A DNA stretch of 12,479 nucleotides from Clostridia bacterium. GTDB taxonomy: Bacteria > Bacillota > Clostridia > HGM11514. Shown here in pieces: positions 1 through 5,793 of the stretch. The notes beneath the pieces are model-generated. The model did no database searches. It worked only from the letters and a program-made list of their open reading frames with translations, and was not told where the DNA came from. The DNA lies in contig CAAENE010000230.1 in NCBI GenBank assembly GCA_900757255.1, positions 1 to 12,479 of the forward strand. Direction: 5' to 3'. A program made the translations under genes and the position numbers. Position 1 is the stretch's first letter, and each line of letters opens with the position of its first letter.

Positions 1-1
1 C

Positions 2-226
2 GTCAGCCGTGAGCACAACAGTGACAAACTGGAGGTTCAGGTTGAAATGACACCTGAAATGTTCTCTGACGCTGTCAGCCAGGTTTCTACCCGGGAAAAA
101 GAACTGGTAGACGGCCTCAAAGCAATGCTGGGGATTTACGCCAAGGTCACCCTGGTCGCGCCCAAAACCATTGCCCGCAGCGAAGGCAAGGCTGTTCGTG
201 TAATCGATAACCGTAATCTATATTAA
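2..226 (+). CDS. paaK: Phenylacetate-CoA ligase, C-terminal fragment (5' end outside window)
   Basis: The last 74 residues of an AMP-forming phenylacetate-CoA ligase, which activates an aryl-acetate with ATP and CoA through an acyl-adenylate in the cytoplasm. The frame is open from the left edge and stops at TAA 224-226. The fragment matches the C-terminal subdomain of the PaaK family. It has a VQVEMTPEMFS strand-helix start, an amphipathic helix, then a GIYAKVTLV strand and the family's closing signature ARSEGKAVRVIDNR. The lysine in EGKAVR is at the place of the conserved lysine near the active site in this family. An ACT-domain gene follows after 20 bases. In anaerobes this pair often accompanies indolepyruvate:ferredoxin oxidoreductase genes, so the enzyme may act in aromatic amino-acid fermentation rather than aerobic phenylacetate breakdown. 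That role is inference; the family call is firm. Confidence 0.88.
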   Translation, partial: VSREHNSDKLEVQVEMTPEMFSDAVSQVSTREKELVDGLKAMLGIYAKVTLVAPKTIARSEGKAVRVIDNRNLY

Positions 227-246
227 AATAGAAAGAAGGGAATAAA

Positions 247-678
247 ATGACCGTCAAACAAATCTCTGTTTTTCTCGAAAACAAGCCGGGGAAGCTGGCT
301 GAATTTGTTAGCGTCCTGCGGCAAAACAAGATCGATATGAGAGCGTTATCAATTGCTGAAGCACCTGATTTTGGTATTGTTCGGGTCATTGTTACTGACT
401 CGTATAACACCGCCTGCATTTTAAAAGAAGCCGGATATGTGTTCTCCATCACCCCGGTTTTGGCCGTTGCCATCCCTGACGAGCCCGGAAGCCTGTCCAG
501 CATTTTAAATCTGCTGGCTGAAAACGATATTAATTTGGAATATTCTTACGCCTTCACCTCCCGCCATAAGGATTTGGCTTATATGATTTTCCGCGTGGCC
601 GATGAAGAAAAGGCTGCGGAAATTCTGACCGAACAGGGTATCAAGTTAGTGTGCCAGGACGAATTGAACAATCTGTAA
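247..678 (+). CDS. Tandem ACT-domain protein (probable amino-acid sensor)
   Basis: A 143-residue cytoplasmic protein made of two ACT domains and nothing else. The first spans about residues 4-67 and has the ligand-loop signature ENKPGKL (11-17). The second spans about 71-139 and has DEPGSL (78-83). ACT domains bind amino acids, usually at dimer interfaces, so a sensory or allosteric role is expected; no catalytic domain is present. The ATG is set by an AAGAAGGG ribosome binding site 6 bases upstream. The gene follows the paaK stop by 20 bases with no promoter or terminator between, so the two are probably co-transcribed. Stand-alone two-ACT proteins of this size are commonly found beside phenylacetate-CoA ligase and 2-oxoacid:ferredoxin oxidoreductase genes. 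The ligand may therefore be an aromatic or branched amino acid, which is inference. A strong terminator follows directly. Confidence 0.9.
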   Translation: MTVKQISVFLENKPGKLAEFVSVLRQNKIDMRALSIAEAPDFGIVRVIVTDSYNTACILKEAGYVFSITPVLAVAIPDEPGSLSSILNLLAENDINLEYSYAFTSRHKDLAYMIFRVADEEKAAEILTEQGIKLVCQDELNNL

Positions 679-685
679 AACTCTG

Positions 686-717
686 AAAAAGCCATTCCAT
701 ACAGGAATGGCTTTTTT
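686..717. terminator. Bidirectional intrinsic terminator
   Basis: An 8-bp GC-containing stem, GCCATTCC (691-698) with GGAATGGC (704-711), closes a 5-base loop. It is flanked by AAAAA on the left and TTTTTT on the right, so it works on both strands. It ends the paaK-ACT transcript on the plus strand. It also lies 14 bases beyond the stop of the nuclease-helicase gene on the minus strand. Confidence 0.92.
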
Positions 718-730
718 ATTTTAAAATAGA

Positions 731-3700
731 TTACAAGTCAAATAGACTAAGCTGTTTTCCGCCTGTGCCGCCTGCGTTTTCCCGTTCCAGACATCTCTTT
801 GGAATATCTTTCAAAAAGGAGGACGGTTCCCGCGAGGTAAGCAGGTACAACTCGTCGCGCGCGCGGGTCATTCCGACATAAAAGAGACGGCGTTCTTCCT
901 CCATATCGGTTTCCCGTCCCGCACTTTCCAGGGGAATACAGCCTTGTACCGCACCGCACAAAAAGACTGCCGGAAATTCCAGCCCCTTTGAACCGTGCAG
1001 GGTCATCAGTTTGACCGCCCCCGCGTCATAGGCTTTGCCTCCGCTGCGTACCAGGTCGCTCTCCTGCCCTAGTAAATAGTCCTGCAAAAACGTCTCCATA
1101 GACGGATAAAACACGGCTGTGTTTTCCAAGGGTTTCAGTTCTTCGCCAAGATAATTTTCTTCCGTCCACCGCTTGATTAACCTGTCGGGCGGCTCCTTGA
1201 TGACTGTCAAAAACGCTTTCATCATCCCAATCCCCCGCTGTAAATAGCCGGAGTCAGCATAGGGGGAAGAAATCCTGTCTACATCGTCCGCAGAGGGATT
1301 GTTAACGCCGGATTTTTTCCATAGTCCCGTATAGTTGTCGATCAAATCCTCCGGGCAATCCCAAATATGCTTCATACAAAGGCGGATGGAATTGGTATCC
1401 GATGAATCCAGCAAAAACCGGAAAAATCCGATCGTCCCCCTCACCTTATCCTCTGACAGCCAGTCGTCCCGCCCTGCGACGGTATAGGGAATCCCTTCTT
1501 TTTTCAGGCAGGATTCGAGTAGCTTTGCCTGCCTGTGCGTGCGGTACAGGACGGCAATATCAGAAAACCCCAGAGCCGTCTCCGAGCTGCCCGCGTAACG
1601 CTGCGCGTCCAGCATGTCGATACCGCCGGTCAGGCGATTGATTTCCTTTGCAACAAAAATCCCTTCTGACAGCTCGCTCTCCGCTGTAATCATGCGAACC
1701 TTTGCACCGTTTTCCCGCTGTGCGTCAAGGATTCGTGCCTGTCCGCCGTTCTGAGATATGACCGGCAGAGCGCATTGCAGAATTTCAGGCGTGGAGCGGT
1801 AATTGTTTTTCAGGCGAATCAGCTTTAGACCGTCAAAGTCCTCCAAAAGCTGTTCAAAACAATTTTCACTTGAGCCCCGAAAGCCATAAATCGACTGGTC
1901 GGGGTCACCTATCACAAACAGCTGTTTTCCGCTTTTGTTCCATGCTTTTACCATCTGGTACTGCAAATCATTGATATCCTGAAACTCGTCCACCAAAAGA
2001 TAAGAAAAAGCTTCATTATCTGTTTGCTCCGCCATTTTGAGCCCTTCTATCAGCAGGTCGTCGTAATCCAGAGCCTTATTCTCACGCAGCAAATCACAGT
2101 ATCTCTGAAATGCCTCATCCGAAATTCCGGCGCCGGCTTGACCGCATTTCCGTCTGGACACCTCTTGCAAAAACCGCCAGGGTTTTAGCCTCAGGGAAAG
2201 CTCTGCTATGACCTGTTCCGCTGTTTCACGGCAGGTATATTCGTCCGCCAGAACTCCTTCCCCGCCTGTCAGCTGCCGCATACAGATAGAGTGGAAGGTC
2301 CCGATTTGAAAGCCTTTGCTTTTGAGCTGCTTTTCCAGCCGTTCCCGCATTTCTCCCGCTGCTTTGTTGGTAAAGGTTACCGCTGTCACTTCTGATGGCT
2401 TTACGCCGCATTCTTTTACCAGATATTCGATTTTTGATATCAGCGTTTTTGTTTTTCCGGTACCCGGGCCGGCTATGACCGCAACCGCGCGGTCCTGTGC
2501 CGTTACAGCAGTTTCCTGTTCGGCATTCAGCCCGCCGAAAGACTGCTGTTTTTCCGGTTCCGGCTCCTTTTTTTGATTCCTTTGCAAAACAATCTTTTTT
2601 TCCTTTGGTTTCACAGCAAAATCTTCCTGCCCAAATAGGCAGACCTGCCCGTTCAAAAAATCCATTTCCGCTTTGTCCAGCAGCTTGATGGTACCGTATT
2701 CACCGTCATACCCCGCAATGCGTTCCACCTCGCCCTGACGCAGCCGGCGGATTCCTTCCGCAACGCAGGGGCCAGCTGTTTCCCTGATTTGCTCCAGCGG
2801 GCTTTCGCGTAAAATAGTGAACTCTGGTCCGATTGTTTGAAGCATTGTTTCAAACACCCGTTCCGCCTTGGAAGCAGAACAAAACAGGGACGCGCTGATC
2901 ACCTCGGGCAGCGGCGCCAAGCTTTCAAACGGCTTTGCATGTTCCGGCCGGTATCCAAGAGCCCGGTCGGCCAGCTGTTCCACACGGTGCTGGACGCCTA
3001 TTGTAATTTTTCTGCCGCACACCGGACACCTTCCGCCGTATTGCACCGTCTCCGACGGCTGTAAACACAGTCCGCACTTTCTATGTCCGTCCAGATGATA
3101 TTTTCCCTCTTCCGGAAAAAACTCGATCGTCCCTGCAAACCCTTCTCCTGTCTCTATGGCGTGCTTCAGTTCCGGATATGACAATCCGGTATCCAGCAAA
3201 TTCGCCTCCCGTCCCAGCTTGTTCGGCGAATGAGCGTCTGAATTGGACACCAGCGTATAGCCGTCGAGAGCTGATATCATCCAGTTCATCGGCGGATCGG
3301 AGGAGAGTCCCGTTTCCAGCGCAGAAATATGAGGCGTCAAATCTTCAAAGCACTCTTCAATCGTATCAAAGCCCGAAAATGCACCGAACAGAGAAAAATG
3401 CGGCGTCCAGATATGCGCCGGAATAAAGATTGCCTCCGGGCAGCTCTCCAATGTGATTTCCAGTAGATCATGACTGTCAAGTCCCAGAATCGGCCGGCCG
3501 TCTGAATGGATATTACCAATAGCTTCCAGCTTCTTAGAGAGCGTTTCCGCCGCATCAAGGCTTGGCAGTAAAATAACATTATGTACCTTGCGCACCTTGC
3601 CGTTCTTTTTATAAATGGAACTGATTTCACCTGACAACACAAAGCGTGCCGGAACACTGTCCGCCGGCGCCTCTGCGTCCAGCCGGTTTTCCTGGCGCAG

Positions 3701-3892
3701 GGTGTAAAAGCCTTCTTCTGCCGGTTCTAACTTGTCCCGCAGCTCCTGCCGCCACACAGGATGGGTAAAATCACCAGTCCCCAAAAGAGAAATCCCCTTC
3801 TTCCGGGCCCAAAGGTCTAAATATTCAGGCTCACATTTTGCGCTGGTTGCGCGGGAATATTTGGAATGGATATGAAGATCAGCTATATACAT
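731..3892 (-). CDS. Endonuclease Q-like PHP nuclease fused to UvrD/PcrA-type helicase
   Basis: A 1053-residue two-part DNA repair protein. Residues 1 to about 430 form a PHP-type metal nuclease of the endonuclease Q (EndoQ/YqxK) family. Visible metal-site motifs are DLHIHS (5-10), GDFTHP (40-45), SGEIS (87-91), H104, PAHIW (158-162) and SDAH (218-221), followed by a four-cysteine zinc site (C273, C276, C289, C292). Characterised EndoQ proteins nick DNA beside deaminated bases. A charged linker (about 425-452) leads to an SF1A helicase with Walker A AGPGTGKT (474-481), TFTNKAA (506-512), DEFQD (635-639), GDPDQSIYGFRG (662-673), NNYRS (696-700), TLHGSKGLEF (964-973) and RRLFYVGMTRAR (1001-1012). 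All core motifs look intact. The last residues, QLSLF (1047-1051) in KQLSLFDL, match the bacterial sliding-clamp-binding consensus. The ATG has a GGGTGAT ribosome binding site 5 bases upstream and its own promoter. Domain calls are firm; coupled nick-and-unwind activity is inference. Confidence 0.92.
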   Translation of the reverse strand: MYIADLHIHSKYSRATSAKCEPEYLDLWARKKGISLLGTGDFTHPVWRQELRDKLEPAEEGFYTLRQENRLDAEAPADSVPARFVLSGEISSIYKKNGKVRKVHNVILLPSLDAAETLSKKLEAIGNIHSDGRPILGLDSHDLLEITLESCPEAIFIPAHIWTPHFSLFGAFSGFDTIEECFEDLTPHISALETGLSSDPPMNWMISALDGYTLVSNSDAHSPNKLGREANLLDTGLSYPELKHAIETGEGFAGTIEFFPEEGKYHLDGHRKCGLCLQPSETVQYGGRCPVCGRKITIGVQHRVEQLADRALGYRPEHAKPFESLAPLPEVISASLFCSASKAERVFETMLQTIGPEFTILRESPLEQIRETAGPCVAEGIRRLRQGEVERIAGYDGEYGTIKLLDKAEMDFLNGQVCLFGQEDFAVKPKEKKIVLQRNQKKEPEPEKQQSFGGLNAEQETAVTAQDRAVAVIAGPGTGKTKTLISKIEYLVKECGVKPSEVTAVTFTNKAAGEMRERLEKQLKSKGFQIGTFHSICMRQLTGGEGVLADEYTCRETAEQVIAELSLRLKPWRFLQEVSRRKCGQAGAGISDEAFQRYCDLLRENKALDYDDLLIEGLKMAEQTDNEAFSYLLVDEFQDINDLQYQMVKAWNKSGKQLFVIGDPDQSIYGFRGSSENCFEQLLEDFDGLKLIRLKNNYRSTPEILQCALPVISQNGGQARILDAQRENGAKVRMITAESELSEGIFVAKEINRLTGGIDMLDAQRYAGSSETALGFSDIAVLYRTHRQAKLLESCLKKEGIPYTVAGRDDWLSEDKVRGTIGFFRFLLDSSDTNSIRLCMKHIWDCPEDLIDNYTGLWKKSGVNNPSADDVDRISSPYADSGYLQRGIGMMKAFLTVIKEPPDRLIKRWTEENYLGEELKPLENTAVFYPSMETFLQDYLLGQESDLVRSGGKAYDAGAVKLMTLHGSKGLEFPAVFLCGAVQGCIPLESAGRETDMEEERRLFYVGMTRARDELYLLTSREPSSFLKDIPKRCLERENAGGTGGKQLSLFDL

Positions 3893-3924
3893 AGTAAATC
3901 ACCCGCATTTCATCATTTTCTTTT

Positions 3925-3953
3925 ATTATATTGCAAATTCCGCGTAATTGCAA
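3925..3953 (-). promoter_or_regulatory. Sigma-A promoter of the nuclease-helicase gene
   Basis: On the minus strand TTGCAA (3948-3953) and a perfect TATAAT (3925-3930) are separated by exactly 17 bases. Transcription would start near 3918, giving a leader of about 25 bases that contains the ribosome binding site. Confidence 0.8.
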
Positions 3954-3957
3954 CATA

Positions 3958-3987
3958 ATGAAATGCATTTTTTGGTTCCTGTATAAA
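3958..3987 (+). promoter_or_regulatory. Possible weak promoter for the 47-residue gene
   Basis: TATAAA (3982-3987) lies 18 bases after ATGAAA (3958-3963), a 4/6 match to the -35 box. It would start transcription near 3994, about 34 bases before the ATG at 4028. The match is modest, and the extra A/T-rich sequence makes chance agreement likely. Confidence 0.35.
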
Positions 3988-4027
3988 AATTTCTGATTTG
4001 GAAAAGATAGGTACAGAGGTGATAAAA

Positions 4028-4171
4028 ATGTCTTATGTCGATCCAAAAATCAAGGATAAGTTTGAAACCCTGTCGGTTGACCTGAAAAATGAAATATTAA
4101 AGAGGGATGTTAAATTGTATAACATAAACGATTTAATCAAGGTTCTCGAAGATATTTCAGCAGAAGGCTAA
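4028..4171 (+). CDS. Small conserved-looking hypothetical protein (47 residues)
   Basis: A 47-residue soluble protein starting MSYVDPKIKDKFE and ending at TAA 4169-4171. It is highly charged, has no membrane segment or cysteine, and looks helical: a possible helix around residues 6-26, then a second around 31-44 (NINDLIKVLEDI). It is believed real because the ATG has an AGAGGTGAT ribosome binding site with 4 to 5 bases between, and a well-formed terminator begins inside its last codons. The function is not recognised. Heptad-like hydrophobic spacing in both halves would fit a helix-hairpin or a small protein-binding module, but this is speculation. It lies alone between the divergent nuclease-helicase gene and the next membrane protein gene. 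Confidence 0.7.
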   Translation: MSYVDPKIKDKFETLSVDLKNEILKRDVKLYNINDLIKVLEDISAEG

Positions 4172-4192
4172 TCACCCTTCTGCTTTTTCTTT
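4159..4192 (+). terminator. Intrinsic terminator overlapping the small gene's stop
   Basis: AGCAGAAGG (4159-4167) pairs with CCTTCTGCT (4176-4184) around an 8-base loop, followed by a T-rich tract ending near 4192. The left arm is part of the last codons of the 47-residue gene, so the transcript ends immediately after it and the next gene needs its own promoter. Confidence 0.8.
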
Positions 4193-4198
4193 TGCCGC

Positions 4199-4226
4199 AC
4201 TTTTTTGAACCTTTCGGCATACAATA
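4199..4226 (+). promoter_or_regulatory. Possible sigma-K-like promoter upstream of the cysteine-rich membrane protein
   Basis: CATACAATA (4218-4226) fits the late mother-cell sigma-K -10 pattern CATANNNTA. An AC (4199-4200) lies 17 bases upstream, where that class has its short -35. The start point would be near 4232, leaving about 22 bases to the ATG, which include the ribosome binding site. No convincing sigma-A pair was found here. The pattern is short, so chance is not excluded. Confidence 0.3.
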
Positions 4227-4253
4227 CAGTATCTAAGAAAGGCGGGTGCACGG

Positions 4254-4679
4254 ATGAAAGAAACAGACGGTAATCCAGTTCAGACAATACTGTCACAGAT
4301 TGAACTCATCGACGAGTCACAGAAATTTATACTCTTGATCGTTCTGGGTATTGTTTTGTCCTATTTTGCAACAACCATTCAAAAAAGGCAGCTCTGCTGT
4401 TCCATTGATCCCTGTGCCTTTGACAACTGTGATTGTCTTCCGGATACCTTCCCGCTCAGGATCGCGTCCAGTACGCTGGTGCTGATTGCAGTCGTTTATT
4501 TTTATATCATATCAGACCGCGCTCTTTGCGACCCGCGGGACACCTGTATGGAAATCCGTTCTGCCAATTATAACAACACAGCCAGTTTATTTGTATTGAT
4601 TGCAGCAGTTATTCGAATTGCCGACCTGATTCAGGTACATCTTTATGAAGAAAGAATAAACGGGAATCGCACAATCTGA
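4254..4679 (+). CDS. Cysteine-rich three-helix membrane protein of unknown function
   Basis: A 141-residue integral membrane protein. Three hydrophobic stretches are visible, about residues 25-42, 69-87 and 109-127. A short acidic N-terminal arm precedes the first, and a charged tail (YEERINGNR) follows the last. The first loop (43-68) carries five cysteines in 14 residues (C48, C49, C54, C59, C61). The second loop adds C92 and C98 in a CDPRDTC arrangement. Seven loop cysteines suggest disulphides or metal binding, but no family was recognised. The ATG is supported by GAAAGGCGGG ending 7 bases upstream. The gene is isolated: a terminator precedes it, and the next gene is convergent with only 8 bases between stops. 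A sporulation-type promoter pattern upstream hints at, but does not prove, expression in the spore-forming cell. Confidence 0.75.
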   Translation: MKETDGNPVQTILSQIELIDESQKFILLIVLGIVLSYFATTIQKRQLCCSIDPCAFDNCDCLPDTFPLRIASSTLVLIAVVYFYIISDRALCDPRDTCMEIRSANYNNTASLFVLIAAVIRIADLIQVHLYEERINGNRTI

Positions 4680-4687
4680 TTGTCGTA

Positions 4688-4933
4688 TTATTTACGCTGA
4701 GACAAGATTGTAAGCAGCTGCTTTTTGGCATCTGTCCGGTTTTCTGCTGCCGGCGCACCCGCCAGATAATCTAAAGCGTCATTCCATTCAGACAGCGGCG
4801 CTTCCTCAGGGTCAATTTTTTCCAGTTCATGCAGTACATGAGCAGCACAGCCCTTTGTATTTCGGAGATCGGAAAGATATTGACAGTCTGACCGCCAGGC
4901 AAGTAATTCCAACAAGGACATCTTCTTATTCAC
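4688..4933 (-). CDS. Hypothetical 81-residue protein, divergent from an XRE regulator
   Basis: A soluble, mostly helical, acidic 81-residue protein of unrecognised function. The start is taken as GTG (4931-4933) because a strong AGGGGG site lies 7 bases upstream. The in-frame ATG at 4919-4921 would be 19 bases from it, too far. There is no signal peptide, membrane segment or known motif. Two cysteines (C17, C29) and a tryptophan (W13, in LAWRSDCQYL) stand out, and the middle has an acidic EKIDPEEAPLSEWNDALDYL stretch. It is transcribed divergently from the XRE gene, and its strong promoter lies within repeats that probably bind that regulator, so the regulator may control it. A toxin, antitoxin partner or adaptor role is possible but has no direct support. 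Confidence 0.7.
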   Translation of the reverse strand: MNKKMSLLELLAWRSDCQYLSDLRNTKGCAAHVLHELEKIDPEEAPLSEWNDALDYLAGAPAAENRTDAKKQLLTILSQRK

Positions 4934-5012
4934 TTTGGTTCCCCCTCGTTCTCACAGCTCTTTGCCATCGTTTATTCCCTTCATTTCACCTCAAAATTGT
5001 ATTCCTTTTTCT

Positions 5013-5041
5013 ATTTTAACACATAAGTATTCTTTTGTAAA
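5013..5041 (-). promoter_or_regulatory. Sigma-A promoter of the 81-residue gene
   Basis: Minus-strand TTTACA (5036-5041) and TAAAAT (5013-5018) are 17 bases apart, each differing from consensus at one position. Transcription would start near 5006, giving a leader of about 73 bases. One GTATTC repeat lies inside the spacer and another begins against the -35 box. Confidence 0.75.
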
Positions 5042-5052
5042 CATATGTATTC
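5021..5052. promoter_or_regulatory. Direct-repeat operator candidate between divergent genes
   Basis: ACATAAGTATTC (5021-5032) and ACATATGTATTC (5041-5052) differ at one base and are 20 bases apart start to start, about two helical turns, so both face the same side of the DNA. A third, shorter GTATTC lies at 4999-5004. The pair covers the minus-strand promoter spacer and overlaps the -35 of the plus-strand promoter. This is the expected arrangement for an autoregulating XRE protein acting on both genes. Confidence 0.5.
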
Positions 5053-5079
5053 ATAACATCTGTAAATTCTTATTATAAT
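5050..5079 (+). promoter_or_regulatory. Promoter of the XRE regulator gene
   Basis: A perfect TATAAT (5074-5079) lies 18 bases after TTCATA (5050-5055), a 4/6 match to the -35 box. The predicted start near 5086 leaves only about 15 bases before the TTG at 5101, just enough for the ribosome binding site. The weak -35 overlaps the second direct repeat. Confidence 0.65.
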
Positions 5080-5100
5080 ACAGGTTAAGAGGTGGATAAA

Positions 5101-5343
5101 TTGTATATACAAATGCTAAACCCAAAAATTGTCGGCGATGTCATTTCAGATTTCAGAAAACAGAAAGCTATGTCGCAGGAAGTATTAAGCGGTTTTGCGG
5201 ATATTGGCAGAACCCATTTAAGCGCAATCGAGCGCGGGGAACGTAAACCCACCTTAGAGACGCTTTACCGCATTTGTACTGCATTGGAAATACCCATGAG
5301 CGTTGTGGTTCAGGAAATAGAAAAACGTATCGAAAATACTTAA
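5101..5343 (+). CDS. XRE-family helix-turn-helix regulator
   Basis: An 80-residue DNA-binding protein consisting of little more than a lambda-repressor-like HTH_3 domain. The fold is recognisable from IVGDVISDFRKQKAMSQE, then a turn and the recognition helix region RTHLSAIERGERKPTLETL, then LYRICTALEIP. The residues AIERGERKPT are the most diagnostic part. It resembles small self-controlling regulators, including the controller proteins of restriction-modification systems, but no methylase or nuclease partner is adjacent. The start is chosen as TTG 5101 because AGAGGTGG (5088-5095) lies 5 bases upstream. A GTG at 5092 would add three residues but lies within that ribosome binding site and almost at the predicted transcript start. 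It is divergent from the 81-residue gene and is likely to regulate both itself and that gene through the repeats between them. Confidence 0.88.
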   Translation: MYIQMLNPKIVGDVISDFRKQKAMSQEVLSGFADIGRTHLSAIERGERKPTLETLYRICTALEIPMSVVVQEIEKRIENT

Positions 5344-5386
5344 GCCTTACTGATGCAAATTGATGCAGGTAAGGTTTTATTTTTTG
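5344..5386 (+). terminator. Intrinsic terminator of the XRE gene
   Basis: CCTTAC (5345-5350) pairs with GTAAGG (5369-5374), and an inner TGCA (5354-5357) with TGCA (5364-5367), followed by a T-rich run (TTTTATTTTTT). The hairpin starts right after the stop codon. Confidence 0.8.
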
Positions 5387-5470
5387 CAGTCAAAACTTTG
5401 CTGTATCTATTGAATCCAAGAATTGAAATCAGCTGAAAAGCGGTAAAATAGAAATTCATGTAAGATGATA

Positions 5471-5645
5471 TTCCCGCGCCGCAAGCGGGCAATCGAGAAA
5501 AGCTGGCAGCGAAAGCGAGCCGTCGTCAGCGCGCTTGCAAGGGAACAGGCGAGCCGAGCGTGACCTTTTGGGATAAAGGAGCGGCAGCCCGAAAAGTGAA
5601 GCCGTTTTTTCGCATGAAAAAACGGCAAACCAAAAGGATTTGCCG
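5471..5645. repeat. GC-rich structured intergenic element next to tRNA-Thr
   Basis: The 307 bases between the XRE stop and the tRNA hold no convincing gene. From about 5471 the sequence turns GC-rich and full of complementary segments. These are CCCGC/GCGGG (5473-5489), GCAAGCG with CGCTTGC (5481-5487, 5532-5538), a repeated GCGAGCCG (5515-5522, 5549-5556) and CCTTTTGG with CCAAAAGG (5564-5571, 5630-5637). The last pair encloses a perfect 10-bp hairpin, GCCGTTTTTT/AAAAAACGGC (5601-5626). Open frames crossing it lack plausible starts and have low-complexity, arginine/serine-rich products. It may be a dispersed intergenic repeat or a structured RNA; the strand is undecided. Confidence 0.5.
5617..5645 (-). 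terminator. Intrinsic terminator of the tRNA-Thr transcript
   Basis: Read on the minus strand, CGGCAAA (5639-5645) pairs with TTTGCCG (5623-5629) and is followed by six T (5617-5622). It begins 5 bases after the tRNA CCA end. Its right arm and T tract are also one arm of the hairpin at 5601-5626, so the two structures exclude each other. Confidence 0.75.
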
Positions 5646-5650
5646 CGACG

Positions 5651-5726
5651 TGGAGCTACTGATCCGATTCGAACGGACGACCTGCTCATTACGAGTGAGC
5701 TGCTCTACCTGCTGAGCCACAGTAGC
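5651..5726 (-). tRNA. tRNA-Thr (anticodon CGT), CCA encoded
   Basis: A 76-base tRNA that folds completely by eye. Acceptor arms GCTACTG and CAGTAGC pair perfectly. The D stem is GCTC/GAGC. The anticodon stem GCTCA/TGAGC holds loop CTCGTAA, giving anticodon CGT, which reads the threonine codon ACG. The T arm GTCCG/CGGAT has the standard TTCGAAT loop. The discriminator is T and CCA is encoded (5651-5653). It is a single-gene unit with its own consensus promoter and terminator. Confidence 0.97.
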
Positions 5727-5756
5727 AAATTAATGTTATCTCTCTGACAGCTCTAT

Positions 5757-5785
5757 ATTATACAGGAAAAAATCACCGTTGTCAA
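5757..5785 (-). promoter_or_regulatory. Consensus sigma-A promoter of tRNA-Thr
   Basis: Both boxes are perfect: TTGACA (5780-5785) and TATAAT (5757-5762) with a 17-base spacer. Transcription would start near 5750, leaving about 24 bases of leader to be removed, as expected for a stable RNA gene. Confidence 0.93.
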
Positions 5786-5793
5786 TTTGAAAA

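Noticed and set aside
4671..4683. ACAAT-CTG-ATTGT inverted repeat between the convergent genes as a terminator
   Set aside because: The stem is only five A/T-rich pairs with a 3-base loop and no adjoining T run, so it is too weak to call.
4712..4723. AAGCAGCTGCTT palindrome followed by T run
   Set aside because: It is a perfect palindrome without a loop and lies inside the 81-residue coding region. A stable terminator hairpin would not form well.
5092..5100. GTG start for the XRE gene
   Set aside because: The GTG falls inside the best ribosome binding site and within a few bases of the predicted transcript start; TTG 5101 is better placed.
5101..5343. XRE protein as the controller of a restriction-modification system
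   Set aside because: The size and fold would fit, but neither neighbour encodes a methylase or restriction enzyme; the only divergent partner is the unrecognised 81-residue protein.
5407..5720. Overlapping minus-strand open frames between XRE and fbp
   Set aside because: They run through the tRNA gene and the structured element, overlap one another, and have serine/arginine-rich products without family features.
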